Of a stretch of DNA of 14,218 bases, positions 6,591 to 13,900 are shown in pieces (the first letter of the stretch is position 1; each line of letters begins with the position of its first letter). The DNA is from Methanolobus sp. UBA32 (GTDB lineage Archaea; Halobacteriota; Methanosarcinia; Methanosarcinales; Methanosarcinaceae), in assembly GCA_002507205.1 (NCBI GenBank), contig DAZF01000056.1:9923-24140 (forward strand). Direction: 5' to 3'. Under the pieces are notes generated by a model, which was given only the letters and a program-made list of their open reading frames with translations, did not search any database and had not been told where the DNA came from. The position numbers and the translations under genes were made by a program.

Positions 6591-8099
6591 ATGGAAAAAA
6601 AAGGATTGAGAATATTTGCATACTTTGCTGCAGTATTAATGCTGGTCAGTATTCTTCCGGCAGGAGCGCTTGCTGCACCCGATAATGCAAAAAACTTTGA
6701 TGATAAAGCAATATCAGGGAACAATGGGAATGGAAACGTAGCTGATGATAACAGTGCTGATGAAGATGATTCTGATGATGACACGACACCTTCCTATGAA
6801 AGGGATCGTGACAGAATAATGGATAACGCATCAGAAGATGCGACAAGAAAAAGGACTGAAAGCATGAATGCTGCATCTGATTATAAAGATGCAAAGATCA
6901 AGTATTCCAATATAAAGTCCAAAAATCCAAATCTGAACTCTGAGGAAGCTATTAACACTACCAAGGACTACCTCAATAGTTCTATCGATTATATGATCTC
7001 ACTCCTTGATGAGGAAGATGATGTACATTACATAGAGGCTTTGGAAGAGGAAAGAGATAAACTAGAAGCTGCCGAAACCAGGAAGGAACTGGCAGATGCC
7101 GCAAAGAACATTAGAAGTATATGGAATGATGCACGCAAGGACCGCGTTGTAACTGCAGGAAAAGCCATTGACAACAAGATCAATGCAGTTCTTAAGACAT
7201 CAGAATCACTCATAATACGTATTCAGAATGAGATTGATGCCATGGAAGAAAATGGGGAAGATGTAGAAGATCTTGAAGAAATGCTTGCTGAATATAAGAA
7301 ACTTATAGATGATGCCAGAGAGAAGCAGGTTCTGGCAAGAAATTCATACATGAATGGAAATGGCAGTAACGGTGAGAATATCCAGAAAGCAAACGGGTAT
7401 CTTGCAGAAGCTGGAGAGGACATCAGAGATGCAAATGCCATTCTCAAGAATATGCTCAAGGAACTCAAGCAACAGAGAGAAGGAGTAGTTATACTTACCG
7501 GGAATAATACACTGGAAGCCTCAGGTAATGGTACAGCTGTCATCTCAGGAGATGTTGAAATAAACATCACAGCTAACGAGTACGCTAAACTTGTCATAAA
7601 AGATCTTGCAGGCAATGCAAAGATAATACTAGGTGATGAAGCAAGGTATGAGACCTCTAACATTGATGCAGGTAACAGTACAGACAATAACCGCGCATTT
7701 GTTTACATAAACCTCACAGGTGACGCATACATTAACGGAAGTCGCCTTACAGTCATGTTCCAGGGTTCAGATATAGAACTTACTGTTGAAGGAACAGGTA
7801 CTGCAGTACTTTCCGGAGATGGAACCTATAGTGTTGACGGAGGAGAAGAAATTGACTGGGCACCTCGCTATATTGACGATGGTGATGAGGAAGAACTTGT
7901 AAGCGACGATAGTACCGATGACACAGAAGAAAATGATGGGTCAGACGATACTTCAGAAGAAGACAGTGATGAAGAGGAATCCTCTGAGGACGATGACGGT
8001 GAATCATCCGATGATGATGATACCGAGAGCGACGATAACACCACAGAAACGAACGAAACTGAATTCAATTCAACAGAAATGAATGGAACCACAGTCTGA
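6591..8099 (+). CDS. Secreted coiled-coil/beta protein B, paralogue of A with long acidic tail
   Basis: A 502-residue exported protein aligning with protein A throughout. The signal peptide is at about 1-29 (LRIFAYFAAVLMLVSILPAG, cut near ALA). An acidic insert at about 45-75 is expanded relative to A. The helical coiled-coil region covers about 85-297, with NSEEAINTTKDYLNSSIDYM and NGEDVEDLEEMLAEYK matching A. The beta domain at about 302-416 carries GNGTAVISG, SNIDAGNSTDNNRAFVY, NLTGD and GTGTAVLSGDGTY. The main difference is the C-terminus, about 75 residues made almost entirely of Asp, Glu, Ser, Thr and Asn. It ends in several N-x-T/S sequons (NTT, NET, NST, NGT) that could be glycosylated. 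There is no cysteine. The next gene, 38 bases on, is the paralogous lipoprotein B. Cell-surface location is likely; function unknown. Confidence 0.88.
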   Translation: MEKKGLRIFAYFAAVLMLVSILPAGALAAPDNAKNFDDKAISGNNGNGNVADDNSADEDDSDDDTTPSYERDRDRIMDNASEDATRKRTESMNAASDYKDAKIKYSNIKSKNPNLNSEEAINTTKDYLNSSIDYMISLLDEEDDVHYIEALEEERDKLEAAETRKELADAAKNIRSIWNDARKDRVVTAGKAIDNKINAVLKTSESLIIRIQNEIDAMEENGEDVEDLEEMLAEYKKLIDDAREKQVLARNSYMNGNGSNGENIQKANGYLAEAGEDIRDANAILKNMLKELKQQREGVVILTGNNTLEASGNGTAVISGDVEINITANEYAKLVIKDLAGNAKIILGDEARYETSNIDAGNSTDNNRAFVYINLTGDAYINGSRLTVMFQGSDIELTVEGTGTAVLSGDGTYSVDGGEEIDWAPRYIDDGDEEELVSDDSTDDTEENDGSDDTSEEDSDEEESSEDDDGESSDDDDTESDDNTTETNETEFNSTEMNGTTV

Positions 8100-8137
8100 A
8101 AATAGGTAGTGAGAAACGATATAGGAGTTGATGTGAA

Positions 8138-8404
8138 ATGACCAAATTAAGAAATATCGTCATCATCGCTGTCCTGCTCTTCGGTGTTGTGGTTTCCGGA
8201 TGTGCTGACAAAGGTACAACTGAAGAGGAAGCAGTGACAAACGATACCATGCAGGAAGTAAGTCTTGCAGATGAAGCACTTAGTCAGGAAATGGTAGGTA
8301 TTACAGACACTGAGATCGAGGATCTGGAAACTGAGCTTGCAGAGCTTGAAGCACTTATTGACGAAATGAACCTCGAAGAAGACATCGTAATCGAAGAAAT
8401 ATGA
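8138..8404 (+). CDS. Small acidic lipoprotein B, paralogue of lipoprotein A
   Basis: An 88-residue lipoprotein with leader MTKLRNIVIIAVLLFGVVVS and lipobox VVSGC, so C22 is the predicted lipidation site at exactly the same position as in lipoprotein A. The middle is variable and acidic. Residues 50-88 (QEMVGITDTEIEDLETELAE through to EEDIVIEEI) share 27 of 39 positions with A and should form a short coiled coil. AGGAG lies ten bases before the ATG. It follows protein B by 38 bases, repeating the A arrangement, so the pair was duplicated together. The strict conservation of the tail, against a diverged middle, points to the tail as the binding part; its partner is unknown, protein B being the obvious candidate. 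Confidence 0.85.
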   Translation: MTKLRNIVIIAVLLFGVVVSGCADKGTTEEEAVTNDTMQEVSLADEALSQEMVGITDTEIEDLETELAELEALIDEMNLEEDIVIEEI

Positions 8405-8434
8405 ATGGATGACATTCATATTCTTTTATTTTTT
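8398..8434 (+). terminator. Intrinsic terminator of cassette B, overlapping the stop codon
   Basis: AATATGAAT (8398-8406) pairs perfectly with ATTCATATT (8414-8422) across a 7-base loop, followed by CTTTTATTTTTTT. The stop codon is inside the left arm. The stem bases match those of the cassette A terminator, although the loops differ. Confidence 0.8.
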
Positions 8435-8530
8435 TGAATTTTACACCAGCTATTGTATGACTTCGCATGCATTCTTTTTTAATATCTCGAATTAATCATC
8501 TCTGTAGATAAACAAATAACTTGCAGATAT

Positions 8531-8540
8531 GTTTTTATAG
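8531..8540 (+). promoter_or_regulatory. Probable TATA box of htpX
   Basis: GTTTTTATAG would start transcription near 8560, after the upstream in-frame ATG at 8554. This supports the start at 8596 with a leader of about 35 bases. Confidence 0.45.
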
Positions 8541-8595
8541 ATGAACAATCAACATGTTTGCACTTAGAAATGACACCATATCTAAGAGGAAAATC

Positions 8596-9453
8596 ATGGG
8601 AAATATGATAAAAACAACATTATTACTGGCATCCCTTACCGGTTTACTGGTCATCGTCGGCCAGATGATAGGCGGGACGTCAGGAATGATCATTGCATTT
8701 ATATTTGCAATTGTTATGAACTTCGGAAGTTACTGGTACAGTGACAAAATTGTCCTGAAAATGTACCATGCTCAGGAAGTCACTTCAGCTGAAGCTCCAC
8801 AACTTTTTGGCATAGTCCAGAAACTGGCAATGCGTGCAAACCTGCCAATGCCAAAAGTATACATAGTCAACACTTCCATGCCAAATGCATTTGCAACAGG
8901 AAGAGACCCCCAGCATGCAGCAGTTGCTGCAACCTCTGGAATACTGGAACTTCTGACAGCAGAAGAGCTTGAAGGTGTGCTGGCACATGAAATGGCACAC
9001 GTAAAGAACCGTGACACACTGATAAGTGCAGTCGCTGCGACCATTGCCGGCGTTGTCACCATGGTAGCAACATGGGTCAAATGGGCAGCCATATTCGGAG
9101 GAATTGGCGGAAGAGATGACAACGGTGCAAACAACATAATCGGCTTCCTGGCACTTGCAATCGTTGCTCCGCTGGCAGCAACAATAATACAGCTTGCCAT
9201 TTCAAGGTCAAGGGAATTTGCAGCCGATGAAGAAGGAGCACGTATCTCACAGAAACCATGGGCACTTGCAAGCGCATTGGAGAAACTTGAATATGGCAGC
9301 AAAAATTACCGCCAGAGGAGAGGCGATGTACAGCCATCCCAGACCACTGCACATATGTTCATAGTGAACCCATTGAAGGGAAGTGCTCTTATGAACCTGT
9401 TCAGGACACACCCTGTAACAGAAGAGCGTATAAGACGTCTTCGTGCAATGTAA
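8596..9453 (+). CDS. htpX: HtpX-type M48 zinc metalloprotease
   Basis: A membrane-embedded zinc protease thought to degrade misfolded or damaged membrane proteins, 285 residues. Two N-terminal membrane helices lie at about 5-22 and 27-45 ([31 protein letters not shown]). The zinc site is HEMAH with H131, E132 and H135, and the third ligand is E207 in [11 protein letters not shown]. Further hydrophobic segments lie at about 142-168 and 183-202, between the zinc-ligand motifs. [17 protein letters not shown] before the site is typical of HtpX. An upstream in-frame ATG at 8554 would add 14 residues, but GAGGA lies five bases before 8596, and the likely TATA box starts transcription beyond 8554. 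It converges with the DUF488 gene, nine bases away. No chaperone neighbours are visible. Confidence 0.94.
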   Translation: MGNMIKTTLLLASLTGLLVIVGQMIGGTSGMIIAFIFAIVMNFGSYWYSDKIVLKMYHAQEVTSAEAPQLFGIVQKLAMRANLPMPKVYIVNTSMPNAFATGRDPQHAAVAATSGILELLTAEELEGVLAHEMAHVKNRDTLISAVAATIAGVVTMVATWVKWAAIFGGIGGRDDNGANNIIGFLALAIVAPLAATIIQLAISRSREFAADEEGARISQKPWALASALEKLEYGSKNYRQRRGDVQPSQTTAHMFIVNPLKGSALMNLFRTHPVTEERIRRLRAM

Positions 9454-9462
9454 TTGTAAAGA

Positions 9463-9897
9463 TCAGAAATTAAAGAGGGTCGTCTGTCCACGTTCTACGA
9501 GATGGATGACCTCTACACCATTTTCTTCCAGTTTTACAGAAAGATACTGCCTGTGACAACTTTTCGGACTTTTTTCCGCACACATCAATATTACCCTGCC
9601 ACCTGCTTCGTTTACTTCCCTGATCAGCTCAATGAGCTTTACCAGGCTAGCTCTGAAAGAATCGGTTTGCATATATTCAACATAAGTTGAATCACGCATT
9701 CCCCCAACACCTTCAGAATGAGAATAGATGATACCATTCTTTGGAAGGATCGACTCAAGTGATTCCTTATCATAGTCCTTGAATGTGGACTGCGGATACC
9801 TTCGTATGTCCACAAGATGAGTTACCTTGTTCTCAGCAAGCATATCAATGAAATCATTGACCGGGCGATTTCCATATCCTATCGTATAACACTTCAT
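9463..9897 (-). CDS. DUF488 family protein
   Basis: A small cytoplasmic protein of 144 residues in the DUF488 family, whose biochemical role is not established. It shows the family motifs: TIGYGNR at residues 5-11, VDIRRYPQS at about 29-37, and LMCAEKSPKSCHR with C106, C114, H115 and R116 near the C-terminus. The conserved Cys/His/Arg cluster suggests an active or metal site. I start it at the ATG at 9897 (MKCYTIGYG) because GGTG lies six bases upstream. TTG (9912) and ATG (9909) would add five or four residues without a ribosome site. A TATA-like ACATTTAAATTG on the minus strand (about 9938-9949) fits a short leader. It is divergent from aroA and convergent with htpX. Confidence 0.88.
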   Translation of the reverse strand: MKCYTIGYGNRPVNDFIDMLAENKVTHLVDIRRYPQSTFKDYDKESLESILPKNGIIYSHSEGVGGMRDSTYVEYMQTDSFRASLVKLIELIREVNEAGGRVILMCAEKSPKSCHRQYLSVKLEENGVEVIHLVERGQTTLFNF

Positions 9898-9912
9898 TCT
9901 TTGCACCATCAA

Positions 9913-10222
9913 TTATGTAATAGGAGAAGCGTTATTTCAATTTAAATGTTGATGCGGGCTTTCATATTTATGATAGATACAATTCGAATGGCTGACACAT
10001 ACCCACAAAAACTGAACATCGCTTATGCTCATCGATAAGAATATCACTGAGAAAGGTTATTTTGTCCATGGTATTCTAGTTTAAGGAAAAATTTATATTG
10101 GTTTTGTTAAAGTAAAACATGATATAAAGGTTCGATGCATATCGGGAATGGTATCTTTAATATCAAGTTATCACACTTACTCAAATATTCAAATATTTAA
10201 ACCTGCAGTTTAAGAGGATAAA
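9913..10222. other. Intergenic region with divergent promoters of the DUF488 gene and aroA
   Basis: No gene seen. For aroA two TATA-like elements are visible. AAAATTTATATT near 10087-10098 would give a leader of about 100 bases; AATATTTAAA near 10192-10201 would start transcription almost at the ATG. A short AT-rich direct repeat (CAAATATTCAAATATTTAAA, about 10183-10202) overlaps the second. No strong RNA structure was found by eye. Confidence 0.4.
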
Positions 10223-11500
10223 ATGAAAGTATCTGTCAGCACTTCAAAGATCAATGGTGAAGTATTTGCACCACCGTCTAAAAGTTATACACACCGCGCA
10301 ATCACAATTGCCGCCCTGTCGGAGGAATGCGTGATTCATCGGCCCCTTCTCTCAGCTGATACCCTTGCAACAATACGGGCATGCGAGGCATTCGGAGCAA
10401 GCATCGATAAAACAGAAGAAAAACTCCACATAACAGGAGTTAATGGTAAACCCTTTGTTCCCGGTGACGTAATAGATGTCGCAAACTCAGGAACCACTTT
10501 GAGGTTCATGACAGCTGTTTCAGCGCTTACCAACGGAGTGACTGTGCTTACAGGCGATGGTTCCATAAGGAATAGGCCAAACAAGCCACTTCTTGATGTA
10601 TTGAACAAGCTTGGTGTGGAAGCATATTCTACACGTGGCAATGGATGTGCACCTCTTGTTGTACGTGGAGGATTAAAGGGTGCCATCACAATGATAGATG
10701 GATCAATAAGCTCACAATTCATTTCCGCACTGCTTATCGCATGTCCTTTGACAACCCAGAGCACAACCCTTTCCATAAAGGGAGAAATGAAGTCAAGACC
10801 TTATGTTGATGTCACCATCGAACTTCTTGAAAATGCCGGTGCTGAGATACTGGTTGAGGAAGGAAACACTATAAAGTTCATAATCCCTGCTAACCAGAAA
10901 TATAATCTTAAAGAATATACAGTTCCGGGAGATTTCTCATCAGCTTCCTACCTGCTGGCGGCAGCGGCAGTAACAGGGTCAACTGTTACCGTGAAAAATC
11001 TGTTCCCATCCAAACAGGGAGATGTGGATATAATCGATGTTCTCGAGCGTATGGGCGCGGAGATCACATGGGACAAAGAGAACGGAGTGGTAAACATTAC
11101 AGGAAACGGTCTTAAAGGAACAACTTTCGATGCCGGAGCAACACCTGATCTTGTACCCACAATTGCCGTACTTGCAGCATGTGCTGAAGGCGTGACAGTG
11201 ATAGAGAATGCAGAACATGTACGTTACAAGGAAACAGACAGACTCCATGCAATGGCACTTGAACTGACCAAGATGGGAATTTCCGTAAGGGAAGAACCTG
11301 ATCAGCTAATAATCACCGGTGGTGAACTGCATGGTGCTGAACTGCACGGCTGGCATGACCATAGGATAGTTATGGCACTCACTATTGCAGGAATGGTTGC
11401 CGGAGATACTGTAATAGATACTGCTGAATCCGTGGAGATATCTTTCCCCAACTTCTTTGAGGAAATGATGAAACTCGGAGCACAGATAACTCCTTTATGA
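10223..11500 (+). CDS. aroA: 3-phosphoshikimate 1-carboxyvinyltransferase (EPSP synthase)
   Basis: Joins phosphoenolpyruvate to shikimate 3-phosphate, the sixth shikimate-pathway step leading to chorismate and the aromatic amino acids. It is 425 residues, the usual length. Motifs in order: PPSKSYTHRA (18-27, with substrate lysine K20), DVANSGTTLRFM (85-96), GDGSIRNRPNKPLLD (111-125), GSISSQF (160-166), and PGDFSSASYLLAAA (235-248). Then come TPDLVPTIAVLAA (307-319, with D309 as probable catalytic acid), RYKETDRL (334-341, K336 and E337) and HDHRIVMALTIAG (378-390). GAGGA lies seven bases before the ATG. It stands alone rather than in a shikimate cluster. It ends at a hairpin shared with the convergent HyuA-like gene. 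Confidence 0.97.
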   Translation: MKVSVSTSKINGEVFAPPSKSYTHRAITIAALSEECVIHRPLLSADTLATIRACEAFGASIDKTEEKLHITGVNGKPFVPGDVIDVANSGTTLRFMTAVSALTNGVTVLTGDGSIRNRPNKPLLDVLNKLGVEAYSTRGNGCAPLVVRGGLKGAITMIDGSISSQFISALLIACPLTTQSTTLSIKGEMKSRPYVDVTIELLENAGAEILVEEGNTIKFIIPANQKYNLKEYTVPGDFSSASYLLAAAAVTGSTVTVKNLFPSKQGDVDIIDVLERMGAEITWDKENGVVNITGNGLKGTTFDAGATPDLVPTIAVLAACAEGVTVIENAEHVRYKETDRLHAMALELTKMGISVREEPDQLIITGGELHGAELHGWHDHRIVMALTIAGMVAGDTVIDTAESVEISFPNFFEEMMKLGAQITPL

Positions 11501-11513
11501 TATCTAAAAATCG

Positions 11514-11536
11514 AAAGGGAAGATGACTTCCCTTTT
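11514..11536. terminator. Bidirectional terminator between aroA and the HyuA-like gene
   Basis: AAAGGGAAG (11514-11522) pairs perfectly with CTTCCCTTT (11527-11535) around an ATGA loop. T-rich bases follow on both strands, more strongly on the minus strand (TTTTCGATTTTTAG). The right arm reaches the stop codon of the HyuA-like gene at 11535-11537. Confidence 0.7.
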
Positions 11537-13583
11537 ACTTTCCTGAATAAGAACTTTCAGACGATCTGCTGCTTATGGCTTTTTTACGCATATAGTCAGG
11601 GATCACGTCCTTTTCCACAACGAGTTTGGATGTACCAATCCCAACCACAATGATTTTGCTCTCAACAGGCTCTTCACCCTCTCTTACCATGAGATCCTTT
11701 TTGGTGACTTCTATATCTACCTCTTCCCTGGAGTAACCTGCTGCTTTCATGTAATCCATTATAATCTTCTTACCGGTGTTCCGGGCAAAGTCGAAAGCTT
11801 CTATATAGTCCAGGAAAATTGATCTGCCTTCGGGAGTGAAGACGAAGTAACTGATGACCTCTTTAGCATTCTTCAATTCCTCATCTGTTACATTTTCACC
11901 CGTAATTGGAGCAAAGTCTCTTTTAATAAGAATCTCAACGCGTTTAATACCTTTACCTACAAGAGCGCCTACAGCATTCCCTACACTGGCATGTTCCGGA
12001 ACAACTATATTTGCATCAATGAGTTTTTCCATCTCCTCCTTATAGGCAATCACAGGGCCTCCCAGTAGTACAACCGGAGTTTCTATTTTAAATCTAGTGT
12101 AATTATCACCGGTAAGCATTTGGTCAACAACTGTCTGCGGAATTCCTTCAACAAGATAAGAAACAAGATCTGATGCCATGTTCTTTGCTACTTTCTGCTT
12201 CACCATAGTTGCTACATCTTCTTTGCTGACCCTTAGCTGCTTGGCAAGCCTTTCAGCACCTATCATAGATGCTTCTGTTTCCCATGTTCTGAAATCACCA
12301 AGTACATGCAAGGCATCAGTGGGAGTGAAACCAATTGATTGCACAAGACGTTTCTGAATTAAACCATCCAAGGCACGTACACTTGGCTGCTTCTTCAGGC
12401 GCTGGAAAATGTCGACATATGAAACAGGGATTCCCTGGATAACATCATATATCTCGTCCTCGGTTCTTGTAAGTTCGAGTGGTCGCAGTCCAGTACGAAC
12501 AAAGAATTTAGTTGGCTGTACATTTTCACAAAGAAGCTTTCTTGAAGGAGATTTAGACTCTTTCAAGCGGTCAAGGAAACCCGTATACTCAACAGCGGCA
12601 CGACAAAGAGGGATAACCCTTCTGGGACCTATATAGAACTTCTGATTCTCAACCCATACATGACTGTCACCACCTGTTGCTGAGGTTTCCATCCTGATGG
12701 CTTTTACCATTGTTTTCCAGCCGCCGACGATGGCACCCTGGTCACTCAGTTCAGGAATACCATTTCTGATAAGTGCAACGTCTGTACTGGTGCCTCCTAC
12801 ATCCACCATTGCACAGGTATCATACTTTGTAAGGAATGCAGCACCCACAAGACTTGCAGCAGGTCCGGAGAAAATCGATTCAATTGGACGCTCCAGTGCC
12901 TCATCCATACCCACAACAGAGCCATCACATTTAAGCATCAGAAGATTTGCATCAATTCCCCTGGATTTAATATCAGTCATAATGGACTGGATGAATTTAT
13001 GTGTGATAGGCAAAAGCTGGGCATTAAGATATGCGGTGATCGCCCGGTCATAAGCACCCACTTCCTGGGAAAGTTCATGTCCGCAGACAACAGGCAGCCC
13101 TGTAAGCTCACGGATAATCTGCTTGACACGGAGTTCATGTTCAGAATTACGGTTGCTGAAAAAAGAGGATACAGAGAATGCTGCAACATGGTCTTTTACT
13201 TCAAGGGCAAATTGTCTGACCCCATCCTCATCAAGAGGTGCAGCTTCTTCACCGTTGCTTGTATGACCTCCGCTGAGCCTTACATAATAGTCTGCAGGGA
13301 AACCTTCTTTGGGAATTACATAATCGCCAACAAGAATGACACCTACCGGGAAACCTGTATCCTCAAGTATGGTGTTTGTAGAAAGGGTGGTCGAAACCGA
13401 AACCAGTTTTACATCTTTTACATAATCAGAATTCAACGAGTCTATTACTTTTTTGATCCCGCCAACCGGATCAGGATATGTGGTAAGCACTTTAGTGGCA
13501 TCCAGTATTACTCCATCAGAGTCACGGATAATAACACCGTCTGTAAAAGTTCCTCCGGCATCAATGCCCAGACTGTATTGCAT
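11535..13583 (-). CDS. Hydantoinase/oxoprolinase family protein (HyuA-like), stand-alone
   Basis: A 682-residue cytoplasmic protein of the HyuA/5-oxoprolinase family, whose members use ATP to activate cyclic amides or ketones for hydrolysis or carboxylation. The N-terminal domain opens with the phosphate loop GIDAGGTFTD (6-15). The central ASKHA-type domain has the second phosphate loop MVDVGGTSTD (259-268) and then SATGGDSHVW near 300. CDGSVVGMDEALERPIESIF occupies the hinge position usual in the family. The last 80 or so residues end in a Ser-rich stretch. No HyuB partner lies next to it, so the bacterial hydantoinase reaction should not be assumed; in methanogens such lone proteins are of uncertain function. 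GGAG lies nine or so bases before the ATG, and a minus-strand TATA-like CTTAAATATT is at 13651-13660. Confidence 0.85.
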   Translation of the reverse strand: MQYSLGIDAGGTFTDGVIIRDSDGVILDATKVLTTYPDPVGGIKKVIDSLNSDYVKDVKLVSVSTTLSTNTILEDTGFPVGVILVGDYVIPKEGFPADYYVRLSGGHTSNGEEAAPLDEDGVRQFALEVKDHVAAFSVSSFFSNRNSEHELRVKQIIRELTGLPVVCGHELSQEVGAYDRAITAYLNAQLLPITHKFIQSIMTDIKSRGIDANLLMLKCDGSVVGMDEALERPIESIFSGPAASLVGAAFLTKYDTCAMVDVGGTSTDVALIRNGIPELSDQGAIVGGWKTMVKAIRMETSATGGDSHVWVENQKFYIGPRRVIPLCRAAVEYTGFLDRLKESKSPSRKLLCENVQPTKFFVRTGLRPLELTRTEDEIYDVIQGIPVSYVDIFQRLKKQPSVRALDGLIQKRLVQSIGFTPTDALHVLGDFRTWETEASMIGAERLAKQLRVSKEDVATMVKQKVAKNMASDLVSYLVEGIPQTVVDQMLTGDNYTRFKIETPVVLLGGPVIAYKEEMEKLIDANIVVPEHASVGNAVGALVGKGIKRVEILIKRDFAPITGENVTDEELKNAKEVISYFVFTPEGRSIFLDYIEAFDFARNTGKKIIMDYMKAAGYSREEVDIEVTKKDLMVREGEEPVESKIIVVGIGTSKLVVEKDVIPDYMRKKAISSRSSESSYSGK

Positions 13584-13900
13584 TTTAGTTCACTCCTTTA
13601 AAAGAAAGATTAAAGTTAATAATTGATAGTGTAAAAAATAATGGTTTTGCAATATTTAAGCATTACCATGAATATTAAACACAAATGTGAATGAAATGAG
13701 TAAGATAATCGAAGCAGAACAAAAATGTGGTGAAATTAAGAATTGACAAAAAAAAAGCAAGTAGCAGGCATTAAGCCTGTACTAGTTCTAAAATTATTTT
13801 GCTGGAATCAATAGCGTACACTTTTTTCGCTTTGCATATATCCCTGCATGTTTGTAAGAAGTTATGGAAATAGAGGCCTGATTTTCCGTTCCACTCATAT
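13584..13900. other. Intergenic region: promoter of the HyuA-like gene and terminator of the radical SAM gene
   Basis: No convincing gene. It holds the ribosome site (AGGAG, reverse complement of 13593-13597) and TATA-like element (13651-13660) of the HyuA-like gene, and a minus-strand terminator near 13748-13783. I checked for a small Cys-rich precursor peptide next to the radical SAM gene and saw none. Confidence 0.5.
13748..13783 (-). terminator. Intrinsic terminator of the radical SAM gene
   Basis: CAGGC (13765-13769) and GCCTG (13775-13779) form the stem core. Outer pairs 13760-13763 with 13780-13783 extend it across one bulged base at 13764. On the minus strand the hairpin is followed by nine consecutive T (A-run at 13748-13756). 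Confidence 0.7.

Noticed and set aside
8554..8595. N-terminal extension of HtpX from the ATG at 8554
   Set aside because: It would start before or at the inferred transcript start, and the GAGGA ribosome site fits 8596.
13697..13745. A 15-codon plus-strand ORF (ATGAGTAAGATA...)
   Set aside because: Too short, no ribosome site, and no sign of conservation that can be judged from one sequence.
13794..13898. A 34-codon minus-strand ORF starting ATGAGTGGAACG, just downstream of the radical SAM gene, considered as a modified-peptide precursor
   Set aside because: No ribosome site, only one cysteine, and it lies before the terminator where any ORF would be transcribed by chance.
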